A stretch of DNA of 57,684 bases from an uncultured Geobacteraceae bacterium (GTDB lineage: Bacteria > Desulfobacterota > Desulfuromonadia > Geobacterales > Pseudopelobacteraceae): assembly GCA_903939115.1 (NCBI GenBank), contig CAJAFV010000004.1:1-57684 (forward strand), in the 5' to 3' direction. Made by a program: the position numbers and the translations under genes. The first letter of the stretch is position 1, and each line of letters opens with the position of its first letter. Below the pieces are notes generated by a model, which saw nothing but the letters and a program-made list of their open reading frames with translations, did not search any database and had not been told where the DNA came from. Positions 38,210 to 45,040 of the stretch are shown in pieces.

Positions 38210-38596
38210 TTGACATATGCGACAATATTTATTGCCCATGAATTTGGGCATTATTTGTTCCTACCGACCGAATTAAAAGCCTGCAGGACAACTACAATTT
38301 CCGTTGGCATCACAAAAAAGCCCTTTTTCATAGAGTTTTCCGTCAAACGACTTTACTTCAAAATAGCAGTCTTATTTCCTTTTGGCGGAATCTTTGACTT
38401 TGGATTGTCAACGGACGAAGTATTGTCATATTCGCGACGTTCAGCCATGGCTCGAATGTATCTTGCAGGTTCCGTTGCTGGCACCATTGCGGGAATGTTA
38501 TTTGTTCTGGGTGGATTCCTGTTATTCGGCGGGGTAATGAGCAAATCCGACATTGATGCTTTTTTTCTACAGCACATGTCCATTCGCTTGGTGTAA
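38210..38596 (+). CDS. Metallopeptidase-like (M50 type) membrane protein fragment
   Basis: A frame of 128 residues from a TTG directly after a stop codon, with no ribosome site. IFIAHEFGHYLFLPTEL holds an HExxH zinc motif typical of site-2 protease relatives. A conserved-looking RRSAMARMYLAGSVAG leads into a C-terminal membrane segment (about 88-112). The N-terminal membrane helix usually preceding HExxH in M50 is missing, and AGGAG plus an ATG in another frame lie just upstream. It is therefore probably a truncated or frameshifted gene. The assignment rests mainly on the HExxH context. Confidence 0.4.
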   Translation: MTYATIFIAHEFGHYLFLPTELKACRTTTISVGITKKPFFIEFSVKRLYFKIAVLFPFGGIFDFGLSTDEVLSYSRRSAMARMYLAGSVAGTIAGMLFVLGGFLLFGGVMSKSDIDAFFLQHMSIRLV

Positions 38597-38728
38597 CTTA
38601 CTGAAATTGCCTATTCGTTCTTTGAAAATATCAAAAAAATGCATTTTCATGGTGCCAATATCCACAGGCCTTTACTGTTGATAATGGGATATTGATTCAT
38701 TATCATGGTGTCCTGATGGAGGTGCACC

Positions 38729-38790
38729 ATGTTTGCACGAGTCAAGAAGTCAGGCGTCTACCAATATCTTCAACTTGTCGAGAACCGATG
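38729..38790 (+). pseudogene. 5' end of an IS1634-type transposase gene (fragment)
   Basis: GGAGGTG followed by ATG opens MFARVKKSGVYQYLQLVENR, the characteristic N-terminus of IS1634-family (IS4-like) transposases. The similarity stops after about 20 codons. An 8-bp inverted repeat TGATAATG/CATTATCA lies just upstream at about 38679-38706. Confidence 0.6.
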
Positions 38791-38807
38791 GGAAAGACCA
38801 CCCGGCA

Positions 38808-38858
38808 ATGACGGACATTGTAGACAAGGAAACCCGGAGCCGGATGATGTCCGGTATG
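38808..38858 (+). pseudogene. 5' end of a vsr-type mismatch endonuclease gene (fragment)
   Basis: The ATG at 38808 reads MTDIVDKETRSRMMSGM, which matches the start of very-short-patch repair endonucleases. The frame then runs into antisense IS21 sequence and soon stops. All catalytic parts are absent. Confidence 0.5.
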
Positions 38859-38859
38859 C

Positions 38860-39054
38860 CCCGTCGGCAGACACCGCCAAAGAACTCGAAAGCGCAGGAG
38901 TGGGCGTTAAGCACCATCTCAAGTGTTTCACCGGTGTAGGCAATGCAGAACGGCTTCCGGCTGTGGCACAGTCGGAACTGAGCGATCTTTACTTCCGTCA
39001 GAATGCCACCCATCAGCAATTGCTCATAATCCAATCGAACTGAAAGGCGTCAAG
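38860..39054 (-). pseudogene. Internal fragment of an IS21-type transposase (istA)
   Basis: The minus strand reads DAFQFDW, then after a one-base shift EQLLMGGILTEVKIAQ, FRLCHSRKPF and AFEFFGGVCRRGI. These are the rve-core blocks of IS21 IstA in the right order. The usual GIYDN after CRRGI is lost where the vsr fragment begins. The shift and both truncations show that it is dead. Its beginning supplies the final codons of tnsC. Confidence 0.75.
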
Positions 39055-40497
39055 CAACTCTTTTATATCTGCACCATTTCCGCAATGCGCTATGGCCTTC
39101 TGAGCACATAACTTACCTTCTTCCCCGTCAATTCCAGCAAGGATAAGCTGGTTAACAATCTGTTGAAATATGTCCGGCGGCCTTGAACCCAGCTTGCTCA
39201 AAGCTTTTGTCTGGTTTGCAATCCGTTTAAAGGCGTTTTCATAAAATAATTCAAGGTTACTGAGAGGGGACTGGATATCTGGAACCGTACGAAGGATTTC
39301 CAGATTTCCCGCACGAAGCGCTGAGAGAATCGGCTGGACCAGTTGTAAACTTTCTTTGGCTACGGTTCTGAACACCTCTGGCGTAAGAAGTTCAGCTTCC
39401 TCGCCAATGACGGACCACTGAGCGAGCATATAAAGCTTTATTGCAATATCTGTTATTCCTTGCGACTCATCATAAATTACCTGAGACAGTTCTTTTGTAA
39501 GTTCGGTTGACTCCGAAGTCCATTGATATCTCCAGAGTCCCTCCAGAAAGAAATCCCAATAAGCATCTTCTTTGAATAATGGCCAAATCAGATCGCCTTG
39601 GCCTTCACCGCGCCGCGCCATGGCAAAGGTGCCTGAAAGTAAATTGTAAGCTTTGTGGGTACCAACGAGAACGACCGGAAGACCAATGGTATTGACAAGC
39701 AACACAAAAAATTCGAGCATTTCATCATTGCCACCGCTCGAAGCTGATTTCAACCGTTGAATTTCATCGATTACCAAGACACCTAGCCCTAGCAATGAAG
39801 CCTCTCTGGCCATGAGAGGAAGCAGTTCAAGCGCCGTTCTACGCTTGCTTTCACAATATTTATTGTAATAGCGGGTTCCTAGCAAGTTATCGAGCGCAAG
39901 GAAAAATGATACGCAGAGCCCCCTGGTTGAGCCATCATGAGGACAATCCAGCTTCAACCACACCAGTTGATTCTGATCAACGGGCTGAGCATTATACTCA
40001 GTATGTACGATTACTTGCGGGTACAGAGAAAGCACCGATTCAACTGCGGTACTCTTGCCGACACCGCTTGTTCCCAGAATGAAAAAACCTGACGCCGTAG
40101 ACCGAATTTTTGGTCTATACCCTGGGATATCTTTTCCCTCATCTATTTTGGGAAAACCGGAGAGCATCTGCTTTTTCCACTCTGAAGAAAGTGGATTGCG
40201 GGCAATGTATCCGTTGCGGATGAGACGGCTGAAGCGCTGTTCCATTTCCAAGAACACCCACATCGGTTCAACATAGTTTGCTATTCGTTGTACACCTTGC
40301 AGGCGCAATTCAGGCGGAAGCAATCTTTCAGATTCGTGATACGCAGGTTCCCGCCGCATGAGATCGGCTGCGCGTTCAGAGGAATATACTCGTGGTAATG
40401 CCTCGGCGTAGCAGTTATGGCGATTCATAGGGTCTTCGCTATCATGATAGCATGCGTCAATGGTCTCTCCAGTAACAATACGATTATAATTGATCAT
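39013..40497 (-). CDS. tnsC: Tn7-like transposition regulator TnsC, C-terminus replaced
   Basis: A protein of 494 residues. TnsC is the AAA+ ATPase that links target selection to the TnsAB transposase. Walker A GTSGVGKSTAVES (about residue 145) and Walker B LGVLVIDEIQRL are intact, as is VVLVGTHKAYNLL with its sensor threonine. The last 12-14 residues (LLDAFQFDWIMSNC) match IstA of IS21 rather than TnsC, so the native C-terminus, which in Tn7 (555 residues) contacts TnsA, has been cut off. The ATG overlaps the tnsB stop as ATGA. Function is doubtful. Confidence 0.88.
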   Translation of the reverse strand: MINYNRIVTGETIDACYHDSEDPMNRHNCYAEALPRVYSSERAADLMRREPAYHESERLLPPELRLQGVQRIANYVEPMWVFLEMEQRFSRLIRNGYIARNPLSSEWKKQMLSGFPKIDEGKDIPGYRPKIRSTASGFFILGTSGVGKSTAVESVLSLYPQVIVHTEYNAQPVDQNQLVWLKLDCPHDGSTRGLCVSFFLALDNLLGTRYYNKYCESKRRTALELLPLMAREASLLGLGVLVIDEIQRLKSASSGGNDEMLEFFVLLVNTIGLPVVLVGTHKAYNLLSGTFAMARRGEGQGDLIWPLFKEDAYWDFFLEGLWRYQWTSESTELTKELSQVIYDESQGITDIAIKLYMLAQWSVIGEEAELLTPEVFRTVAKESLQLVQPILSALRAGNLEILRTVPDIQSPLSNLELFYENAFKRIANQTKALSKLGSRPPDIFQQIVNQLILAGIDGEEGKLCAQKAIAHCGNGADIKELLDAFQFDWIMSNC

Positions 40498-42695
40498 GAA
40501 GACTCCTCATTACTTTTGGTACGCTGCTGTTTAAGCATTTTTAGAAAAGTTTCTTTTTTCGACAAGAGAGGTTCCGGTTCCGGTTGATCAGTCACAGGTG
40601 GCACCATGTCAACAATTGAATTAGGCGGTTCCGCATCTTTAGCCAGCTTCCAGGCTTCTTCCTCGCGACGCTGGTACTTTTCTTCTTTGCGATTTTTTTT
40701 GATGCCTTGAACACGCTTATGGTTGCTTTCGGTGGGTGGACTTTGTTTTTTCATACTGGCAGCCTCTTCGAGGACAGCATTAACCTGGGCATCGCAATCT
40801 GCAGTCCCCTGGTTTCTTGCACTTTCGTGGATATCTTTGGCAATATCATTGCCATACTGATAATCGATAATTTCTTCGTACGTACAACCGGCAAACCGAG
40901 CGTCTTTCTCCAGAAGGTGGCATATCTCCATAGGCTCATTATGTAAATGGAGATAAACCATGTCCAGCCAACGGGGATCATAGGAAGCTTCAAGTGTTGA
41001 TCGGCCGTAATGCTTTGCATTAACAAACCAGTTCTCTTTAAGAGCACGGTCGCATACGTAATGTAAGCCTAAAACCATTATCCCCTCTTTAGTTATCCGG
41101 GCAGGAGCACGAGGCATCAACGCAAGCTTGACGCGATCAGGAGTAACCTCATGAAGGTGACCAACCCGATTGCGTATCCCCCATTCCCATAATTCAAGAG
41201 GTATAGGATTTACATCGTCCTCAATCATCTCTGAAGACAATGGATAATCCTCAATCCATTGAGATTTATTATGTCTGATCGTACAATGAATAAGAATCTT
41301 AGTGAATTGCTCTATATCCAGTTGGGCATCTAACCGGCAATCTTTTTCGCCCCGTTCCCTTTTCCTGACTGTGCCCGGGATCCACTTAATCGCTTGAAGG
41401 TTAAGACAACGAAAATGCTGTTCAACGATTCCCTTCCAATCAGCCCGGTATGGTGGAGTGTTTTCAATGGTAACACCAAGTTCTTCAACGAGCGTGTCAC
41501 TGGAATTGCTTATAAACTCACCCCTGTCAGCCATGAGTCGTTCCGGCGGGTAGTGGCACGGCCAGTCTGCCTCTGTTATTGTTATTCCGTAAAGTGCACA
41601 GTATTCAACTTTTGAGTCGGTAGCATTCGAGAATGCAATCATCCCGCCGAGCCAACTTGGGCCTTCAAGGCCGACATATAATCCGACGACCATCCTGCTG
41701 AATACATCTATACAAACATACACAATAGGACGACCAATGATTTCGTGGCGTTTCAGCTTGTTGACAAGATAAACGTCAGCAATTGTTGCATCAATCTGGA
41801 AGACTGAACCAGGACCTTCAGCCATTTGAGTTGATTCTCCCAGAACGGCTCTATGTTTAAGGACAAACCCCCGATCTCCATGACGCGTCCGTAACAATCT
41901 TTCCAGATCAAGAAATTTCATTCCCCAGTATCTGAATTGTCCCTTGGATGGTAATTCATAAGCAGGTGGGAGCACGGGCGTCTTAACACCGTCTATCTCA
42001 ACATGACCGATGTTGAAATGATTTTGAATCATTGTGTTATATGCTTTGGGAAGGGTAGTAGGCTGCTTTCTGGTATAGTAATAATCTATGGAATAGCGAA
42101 TAATTTTTTTAATATCTTCATCAATATTGGCACGAACTTTTTCAGGGTATCTTACGGAAAGCTTGGAAGGTCTGCCGCGTTTTTTAGCATTTTCACGTAG
42201 TGATCGTTGTTTACTGTAGGCGCCACATTTTTGAAAGTCTGGCAACAGGGCATTGATCATTTTCCCACGCGTCCAGTATCGGTACAGATATTTGTATATA
42301 CTTTTTTTAGTGGCCTTCTTTTTAAATACTACCTCATTAATCAAAGCCCCGCGTTTATTCTCATCGTATATTTCAGGTTCCTTTGACACAAGCTCTTTGA
42401 TCATCTCCCAAGCACGGTCTCTTAGTTTTTTATGCTTGTTTACGAATTGTGCTCCAGGAGATGTACACCACGCGAATGGGTCTTTGTTTCTTTTAAGTGC
42501 CACTCCTTGCATTAATGATAATTCGATTTCTTTTATAGGTTGCCATACCGGAAGTGCGCCCGTATCATAAACCCTGATCGTTACACAACTTTCGCCTGAT
42601 CCAGAAACCCATAAAACTCGATCAAGCACCGGGTTATCATCTTTTGACGCTTCATATACCCACTCAATAATAGTGTTTATAACTATCACTGGCAT
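40494..42695 (-). CDS. tnsB: Tn7-like transposase TnsB (DDE)
   Basis: A protein of 733 residues. TnsB binds the end repeats and joins 3' ends to the target. The RNase H-fold catalytic triad is visible: Asp in VFQIDATIADV (about 300), Asp in LMADRGEF (about 387), and Glu in GIVEQHFR (about 425), with the D-x35-37-E spacing of the family. DNA-binding helices precede it (KKRGRPSKLS), and a charged C-terminal tail would contact TnsC. ATG 42695 is chosen because GGAGGAG, which overlaps the tnsA stop, stands 8 bases before it. Confidence 0.94.
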   Translation of the reverse strand: MPVIVINTIIEWVYEASKDDNPVLDRVLWVSGSGESCVTIRVYDTGALPVWQPIKEIELSLMQGVALKRNKDPFAWCTSPGAQFVNKHKKLRDRAWEMIKELVSKEPEIYDENKRGALINEVVFKKKATKKSIYKYLYRYWTRGKMINALLPDFQKCGAYSKQRSLRENAKKRGRPSKLSVRYPEKVRANIDEDIKKIIRYSIDYYYTRKQPTTLPKAYNTMIQNHFNIGHVEIDGVKTPVLPPAYELPSKGQFRYWGMKFLDLERLLRTRHGDRGFVLKHRAVLGESTQMAEGPGSVFQIDATIADVYLVNKLKRHEIIGRPIVYVCIDVFSRMVVGLYVGLEGPSWLGGMIAFSNATDSKVEYCALYGITITEADWPCHYPPERLMADRGEFISNSSDTLVEELGVTIENTPPYRADWKGIVEQHFRCLNLQAIKWIPGTVRKRERGEKDCRLDAQLDIEQFTKILIHCTIRHNKSQWIEDYPLSSEMIEDDVNPIPLELWEWGIRNRVGHLHEVTPDRVKLALMPRAPARITKEGIMVLGLHYVCDRALKENWFVNAKHYGRSTLEASYDPRWLDMVYLHLHNEPMEICHLLEKDARFAGCTYEEIIDYQYGNDIAKDIHESARNQGTADCDAQVNAVLEEAASMKKQSPPTESNHKRVQGIKKNRKEEKYQRREEEAWKLAKDAEPPNSIVDMVPPVTDQPEPEPLLSKKETFLKMLKQQRTKSNEESS

Positions 42696-42699
42696 TTTT

Positions 42700-43527
42700 T
42701 TACTCCTCCCCGACATTACTGCAGAACCCGATAGAAAACGAAATCCCCTTCCGTTTATTAAGCGGTTGCTTCATGTCTACAATCCATCGCCGGTTGGCAA
42801 TGAGATGCCTGATTGACCAGAGTCCGCAACCTGGAGGGAGTTTAAATGATTTATCCAGTTCAGAACCGATTTGCGCTAAAGATCTATAGTTCTCAAGAGG
42901 CATCTGTCTCAGTAAACTCTCAATGCCAGCCAAGATGTCTTCAGTAACAGCGGGTACCGAACCGAACTTTTTTGCTTTATGAATCCATTTGACGTTAGCA
43001 GCAATCTGCTCATTGATTTCTTGTTCGGTGACAATACCCCAGTCAACACCCCGCTCTTCCCAATAAACTCTTTCAATCTGGAGTTTTTCTGCGGTTCTGT
43101 CGGAAACATCGGATTCCTGTTTAAAAGTTCGGGCACATTTTCTAATTTTGCCATCCACAATAAAATCAATGATGAAATCAGTTGTCATTACCACCGGTAA
43201 CTGAGTTACTGGGTCTGTGGGGTGTTTGATTCCTAGGCGATTTGCTATTTCGAGAGTTGCTTCAAGTGGTAAGAGGGGGAACTGTTCGCGGATATCGATT
43301 ACAATAATCGACCATTCAAGGATGAAAAAATAGGATCGTTCATGGATGGATAGTAGGTGATGAACTCGGCCGGTTTTCCAGCCACGTATCCGTGATGAAA
43401 GACCCTTCGAAGGAACATCACGAACCGTAAGCCATGGCTTGTAGTTGCCACCATAGCCTTGGCCGCGGCCTTCGCGGATACGCTTTGCCATCACTTTTGG
43501 GGAAAAACTTCTTTTGTATCTAGCCAC
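42700..43527 (-). CDS. tnsA: Tn7-like endonuclease subunit TnsA
   Basis: A protein of 275 residues starting at GTG. TnsA cuts the 5' ends of the transposon, which makes transposition cut-and-paste. The restriction-enzyme-like core is clear: HHLLSIHERSYFFILEWS (Glu63), DIREQFPLLP, TTDFIIDF (Asp117), and RTFK (Lys136). The Gln of the QxK motif in Tn7 TnsA appears to be Thr134 here. The C-terminal winged-helix part that binds TnsC follows. The GTG and its AGGGGG site lie inside a 10-bp inverted repeat, next to the right-end sites. Confidence 0.9.
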   Translation of the reverse strand: MARYKRSFSPKVMAKRIREGRGQGYGGNYKPWLTVRDVPSKGLSSRIRGWKTGRVHHLLSIHERSYFFILEWSIIVIDIREQFPLLPLEATLEIANRLGIKHPTDPVTQLPVVMTTDFIIDFIVDGKIRKCARTFKQESDVSDRTAEKLQIERVYWEERGVDWGIVTEQEINEQIAANVKWIHKAKKFGSVPAVTEDILAGIESLLRQMPLENYRSLAQIGSELDKSFKLPPGCGLWSIRHLIANRRWIVDMKQPLNKRKGISFSIGFCSNVGEE

Positions 43528-43574
43528 GGTCAGCCCCCTACATCTGAATAGGACCTACAGCAAAACCGTGGCTA
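43521..43574. promoter_or_regulatory. Inverted repeat enclosing the tnsA start
   Basis: TAGCCACGGT (43521-43530) and ACCGTGGCTA (43565-43574) are perfect 10-bp complements, extended by imperfect GTATC/GGATAC. One arm includes the GTG start and the loop holds the ribosome site. It could fold in the mRNA to hide the start, or be a repressor site. Confidence 0.55.
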
Positions 43575-43595
43575 GGATACACATGTTACTCTTGA

Positions 43596-43681
43596 GTTAC
43601 CAACTTTATTTTCTAGTTACCAACTTTATTTTTCAGTTACCGACTTTATTTTCTAGTTACCGACTTTATTTTTCATGATCA
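43596..43681. repeat. Transposon right end with four phased TnsB-type sites
   Basis: GTTACCAACTTTATTTT begins at 43596 and 43616, and the variant GTTACCGACTTTATTTT at 43636 and 43656: four copies with an exact 20-bp period. The terminus CATGATCA follows. Four contiguous sites is the known layout of the Tn7 right end. They lie upstream of tnsA and could let TnsB repress its own operon. Confidence 0.9.
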
Positions 43682-43686
43682 TAAAT
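43682..43686. repeat. Target-site duplication, distal side (TAAAT)
   Basis: Perfect copy of 34059-34063. Its last T is also the first base of a second Tn7-like terminus. Confidence 0.9.
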
Positions 43687-43733
43687 GTTCACCCAAAATA
43701 AAGTTGTTTACTGAAAAATAAAGTCGTTTACTG
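43686..43733. mobile_element. Remnant end of a second, diverged Tn7-like element
   Basis: The sequence starts TGTTCACCC and carries AAAATAAAGTTGTTTACTG (43695-43713) and AAAATAAAGTCGTTTACTG (43715-43733), 20 bases apart. The first repeat begins 9 bases from the TGT terminus, exactly as in both ends of the intact element, but GTTTAC replaces GGTAAC. The 20-bp phasing is that of a right end. With the younger element removed, this terminus lies 23 bases after the glmS stop, the canonical Tn7 position and orientation. Confidence 0.7.
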
Positions 43734-43740
43734 AATATGT

Positions 43741-43790
43741 ATTATCATCCCAAGCCGAAGGTTGCGCGTTCGAATCCCGTTTATGCCACA
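43741..43790 (+). pseudogene. 3' part of a tRNA gene (fragment)
   Basis: The stretch GGTTGCGCGTTCGAATCCCG is a T-arm with the TTCGAAT loop, followed by an acceptor-strand-like TTATGCCA. The T stem has one C-C mismatch, and no D-arm, anticodon arm or 5' acceptor strand lies before it; transposon-end sequence does. It is therefore a dead fragment, perhaps left by insertion or deletion. Confidence 0.6.
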
Positions 43791-43800
43791 ATAAAAATAG

Positions 43801-43836
43801 GAGGTTACGGCTAATAACTGTAGCCTCTTTTCTTTT
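43801..43836 (+). terminator. Rho-independent terminator after the tRNA fragment
   Basis: GAGGTTACGG (43801-43810) pairs fully, with two G-T pairs, with CTGTAGCCTC (43818-43827) over 7 bases, followed by TTTTCTTTTC. It probably ended the original tRNA transcript. Confidence 0.75.
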
Positions 43837-43944
43837 CAATCTTTGTATGCAATCTCTCGTGCAACCTCCAATATAGCTGCATGAATTATTTGGCAACCAA
43901 CACCTAGCCCGCCGATACCAGTGGGGTAATTTCGGGTATTCGTA

Positions 43945-44220
43945 TTACAGAGTGGGATTTGATAACTGAAAGAACTCATCATTGGACATTCCAAGCAGAA
44001 TATTTATATCAACTCCTAATGATATTTTCTTTTCTTCTGTTGGGCTATAGGAGACTGTGGTTCGACCTAAAGTAAACATATCAAAATTACCACTATCTTC
44101 TTTTTTAAAGCTTTTCCTGTTGTATCTCTCAATACGATTTTTAATCATTCCTTCAGATAACAATAACTTTCCTCGTAGTACCTCAAATGAATAAGACCTT
44201 CCATCATTGTACAATCTCAA
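43945..44220 (-). CDS. Hypothetical AT-rich coding fragment
   Basis: An open frame of about 91 residues. There is no ATG at a sensible place (only TTG) and no ribosome site; the frame stays open for a further dozen codons upstream before a stop. The protein is hydrophilic, with KISLGVDINILLGMSNDEFF near the C-terminus. Codon use is more AT-rich than that of core genes. It may be the tail of a lost foreign gene. I do not recognise it. Confidence 0.3.
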   Translation of the reverse strand: MRLYNDGRSYSFEVLRGKLLLSEGMIKNRIERYNRKSFKKEDSGNFDMFTLGRTTVSYSPTEEKKISLGVDINILLGMSNDEFFQLSNPTL

Positions 44221-44268
44221 CTTTTGCAGTTGATAAAATAAAGTAACTTATTGTAATTATTAATAGTA

Positions 44269-44338
44269 TAGCGTCTCGACATATAGTAAGATAGGTTTAT
44301 TCCCCAACAAACCAACTTACATATACAAGGAGACGCTA
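44269..44338. repeat. Long imperfect palindrome
   Basis: TAGCGTCTC (44269-44277) and GAGACGCTA (44330-44338) pair perfectly; GTAAG/CTTAC (44286-44290, 44316-44320) and ATATA extend the stem inward, leaving a loop of about 25 bases. It has no T-tract. It could be a small mobile repeat or an operator in the flank of the transposon site. About 240 gene-free AT-rich bases separate it from the next gene. Confidence 0.5.
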
Positions 44339-44575
44339 CTTCATAGAATCTCCAATATCTAACCAATTGATATTACGGGCAAAACGTACACTAAAATCAG
44401 TAAAAAATCAAGCGAAAAACAACATTTATATCAATAATATCAGATAGTTACACAAGTTGATGAAATAAACGATATGCCGGACTCGATGCTATTAAGCCCG
44501 ACAGACTCTTAGCACGTGACTAGTAGAAGTTAAAAATGCATTGAATGATAATAGTTAGTATGATATCTAATTTGT

Positions 44576-45040
44576 ATGGATATATTCAAAACAAAAGTCA
44601 ATCGTGGCAACCTTCTCTTTCGTCTTACGTATCTGACCCGCCGCTGGCGCAAGGTTCTCGATGCCGAGTTTCAATCTTCGGACCTTACCGATGCCACATG
44701 GCGTCCTCTCCTGCACCTGCACATTCTTGGTGAGGACATACGCCAGAAGGATCTGGCAGCCTCCCTCGGCATCGAGGGACCGTCTCTGGTCCGGCTTATC
44801 GACAGCCTGATCACCAAAGGTCTGATTGAACGGTCAGAGGATGCCAGGGATCGACGGGCAAAGCTACTCCGTTTAACTCCGGAAGGACTCAAGCTTGTGG
44901 GTCACATTCGGAAAACGGTAACAGGCTTGGAAGAGGGGGTCTTTGGCTCGTTTAACGACAATGAGCTGGCCCAATTTGCTGATTTTGTTCAGCGACTTGA
45001 ATCTTCCGTTATCGACGCGCGGGAACGGCACAAACGTTGA
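44576..45040 (+). CDS. MarR family transcriptional regulator
   Basis: A protein of 154 residues with the winged-helix layout of MarR: helix-rich N-terminus, DIRQKDLAASLGIEGPSLVRL as the helix-turn-helix, and EDARDRRAKLLRLTPEG as the wing. It probably represses the FUSC gene that follows, which starts with a TTG overlapping its TGA. The inducer is likely an aromatic or other toxic compound, as is common in the family. No clear ribosome site precedes the ATG. Confidence 0.85.
   Translation: MDIFKTKVNRGNLLFRLTYLTRRWRKVLDAEFQSSDLTDATWRPLLHLHILGEDIRQKDLAASLGIEGPSLVRLIDSLITKGLIERSEDARDRRAKLLRLTPEGLKLVGHIRKTVTGLEEGVFGSFNDNELAQFADFVQRLESSVIDARERHKR

Larger units (their letters stand above)
34064..43681. 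mobile_element. Tn7-like transposon at attTn7 downstream of glmS
   Basis: The boundaries come from terminal TGTCCATG (34064-34071) and the inverted TGATCATG at the other side (43674-43681), each followed at the same offset by AAAATAAAGT repeats, and from a perfect 5-bp duplication TAAAT (34059-34063 and 43682-43686). The element holds tnsC, tnsB and tnsA on the minus strand near its right end, a long hybrid sensor kinase, a metallopeptidase-like fragment, and a scar of broken genes. No tnsD/tniQ or tnsE is recognisable. Total length is 9618 bp. The left end (three spaced sites) is nearest glmS, the reverse of classical Tn7. Confidence 0.92.

Noticed and set aside
34064..43733. Repeated AATAAAGTTGGTAAC units as a CRISPR array
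   Set aside because: The units have no unique spacers of regular length; they sit at both transposon ends in inverted orientation and fit TnsB binding sites. No cas gene is present.
43708..43896. Minus-strand frame of 62 codons reading CHK/WHKRDSNAQPSAW-like sequence
   Set aside because: This phrase is the familiar false translation of a tRNA T-arm; the DNA is a tRNA fragment and terminator.
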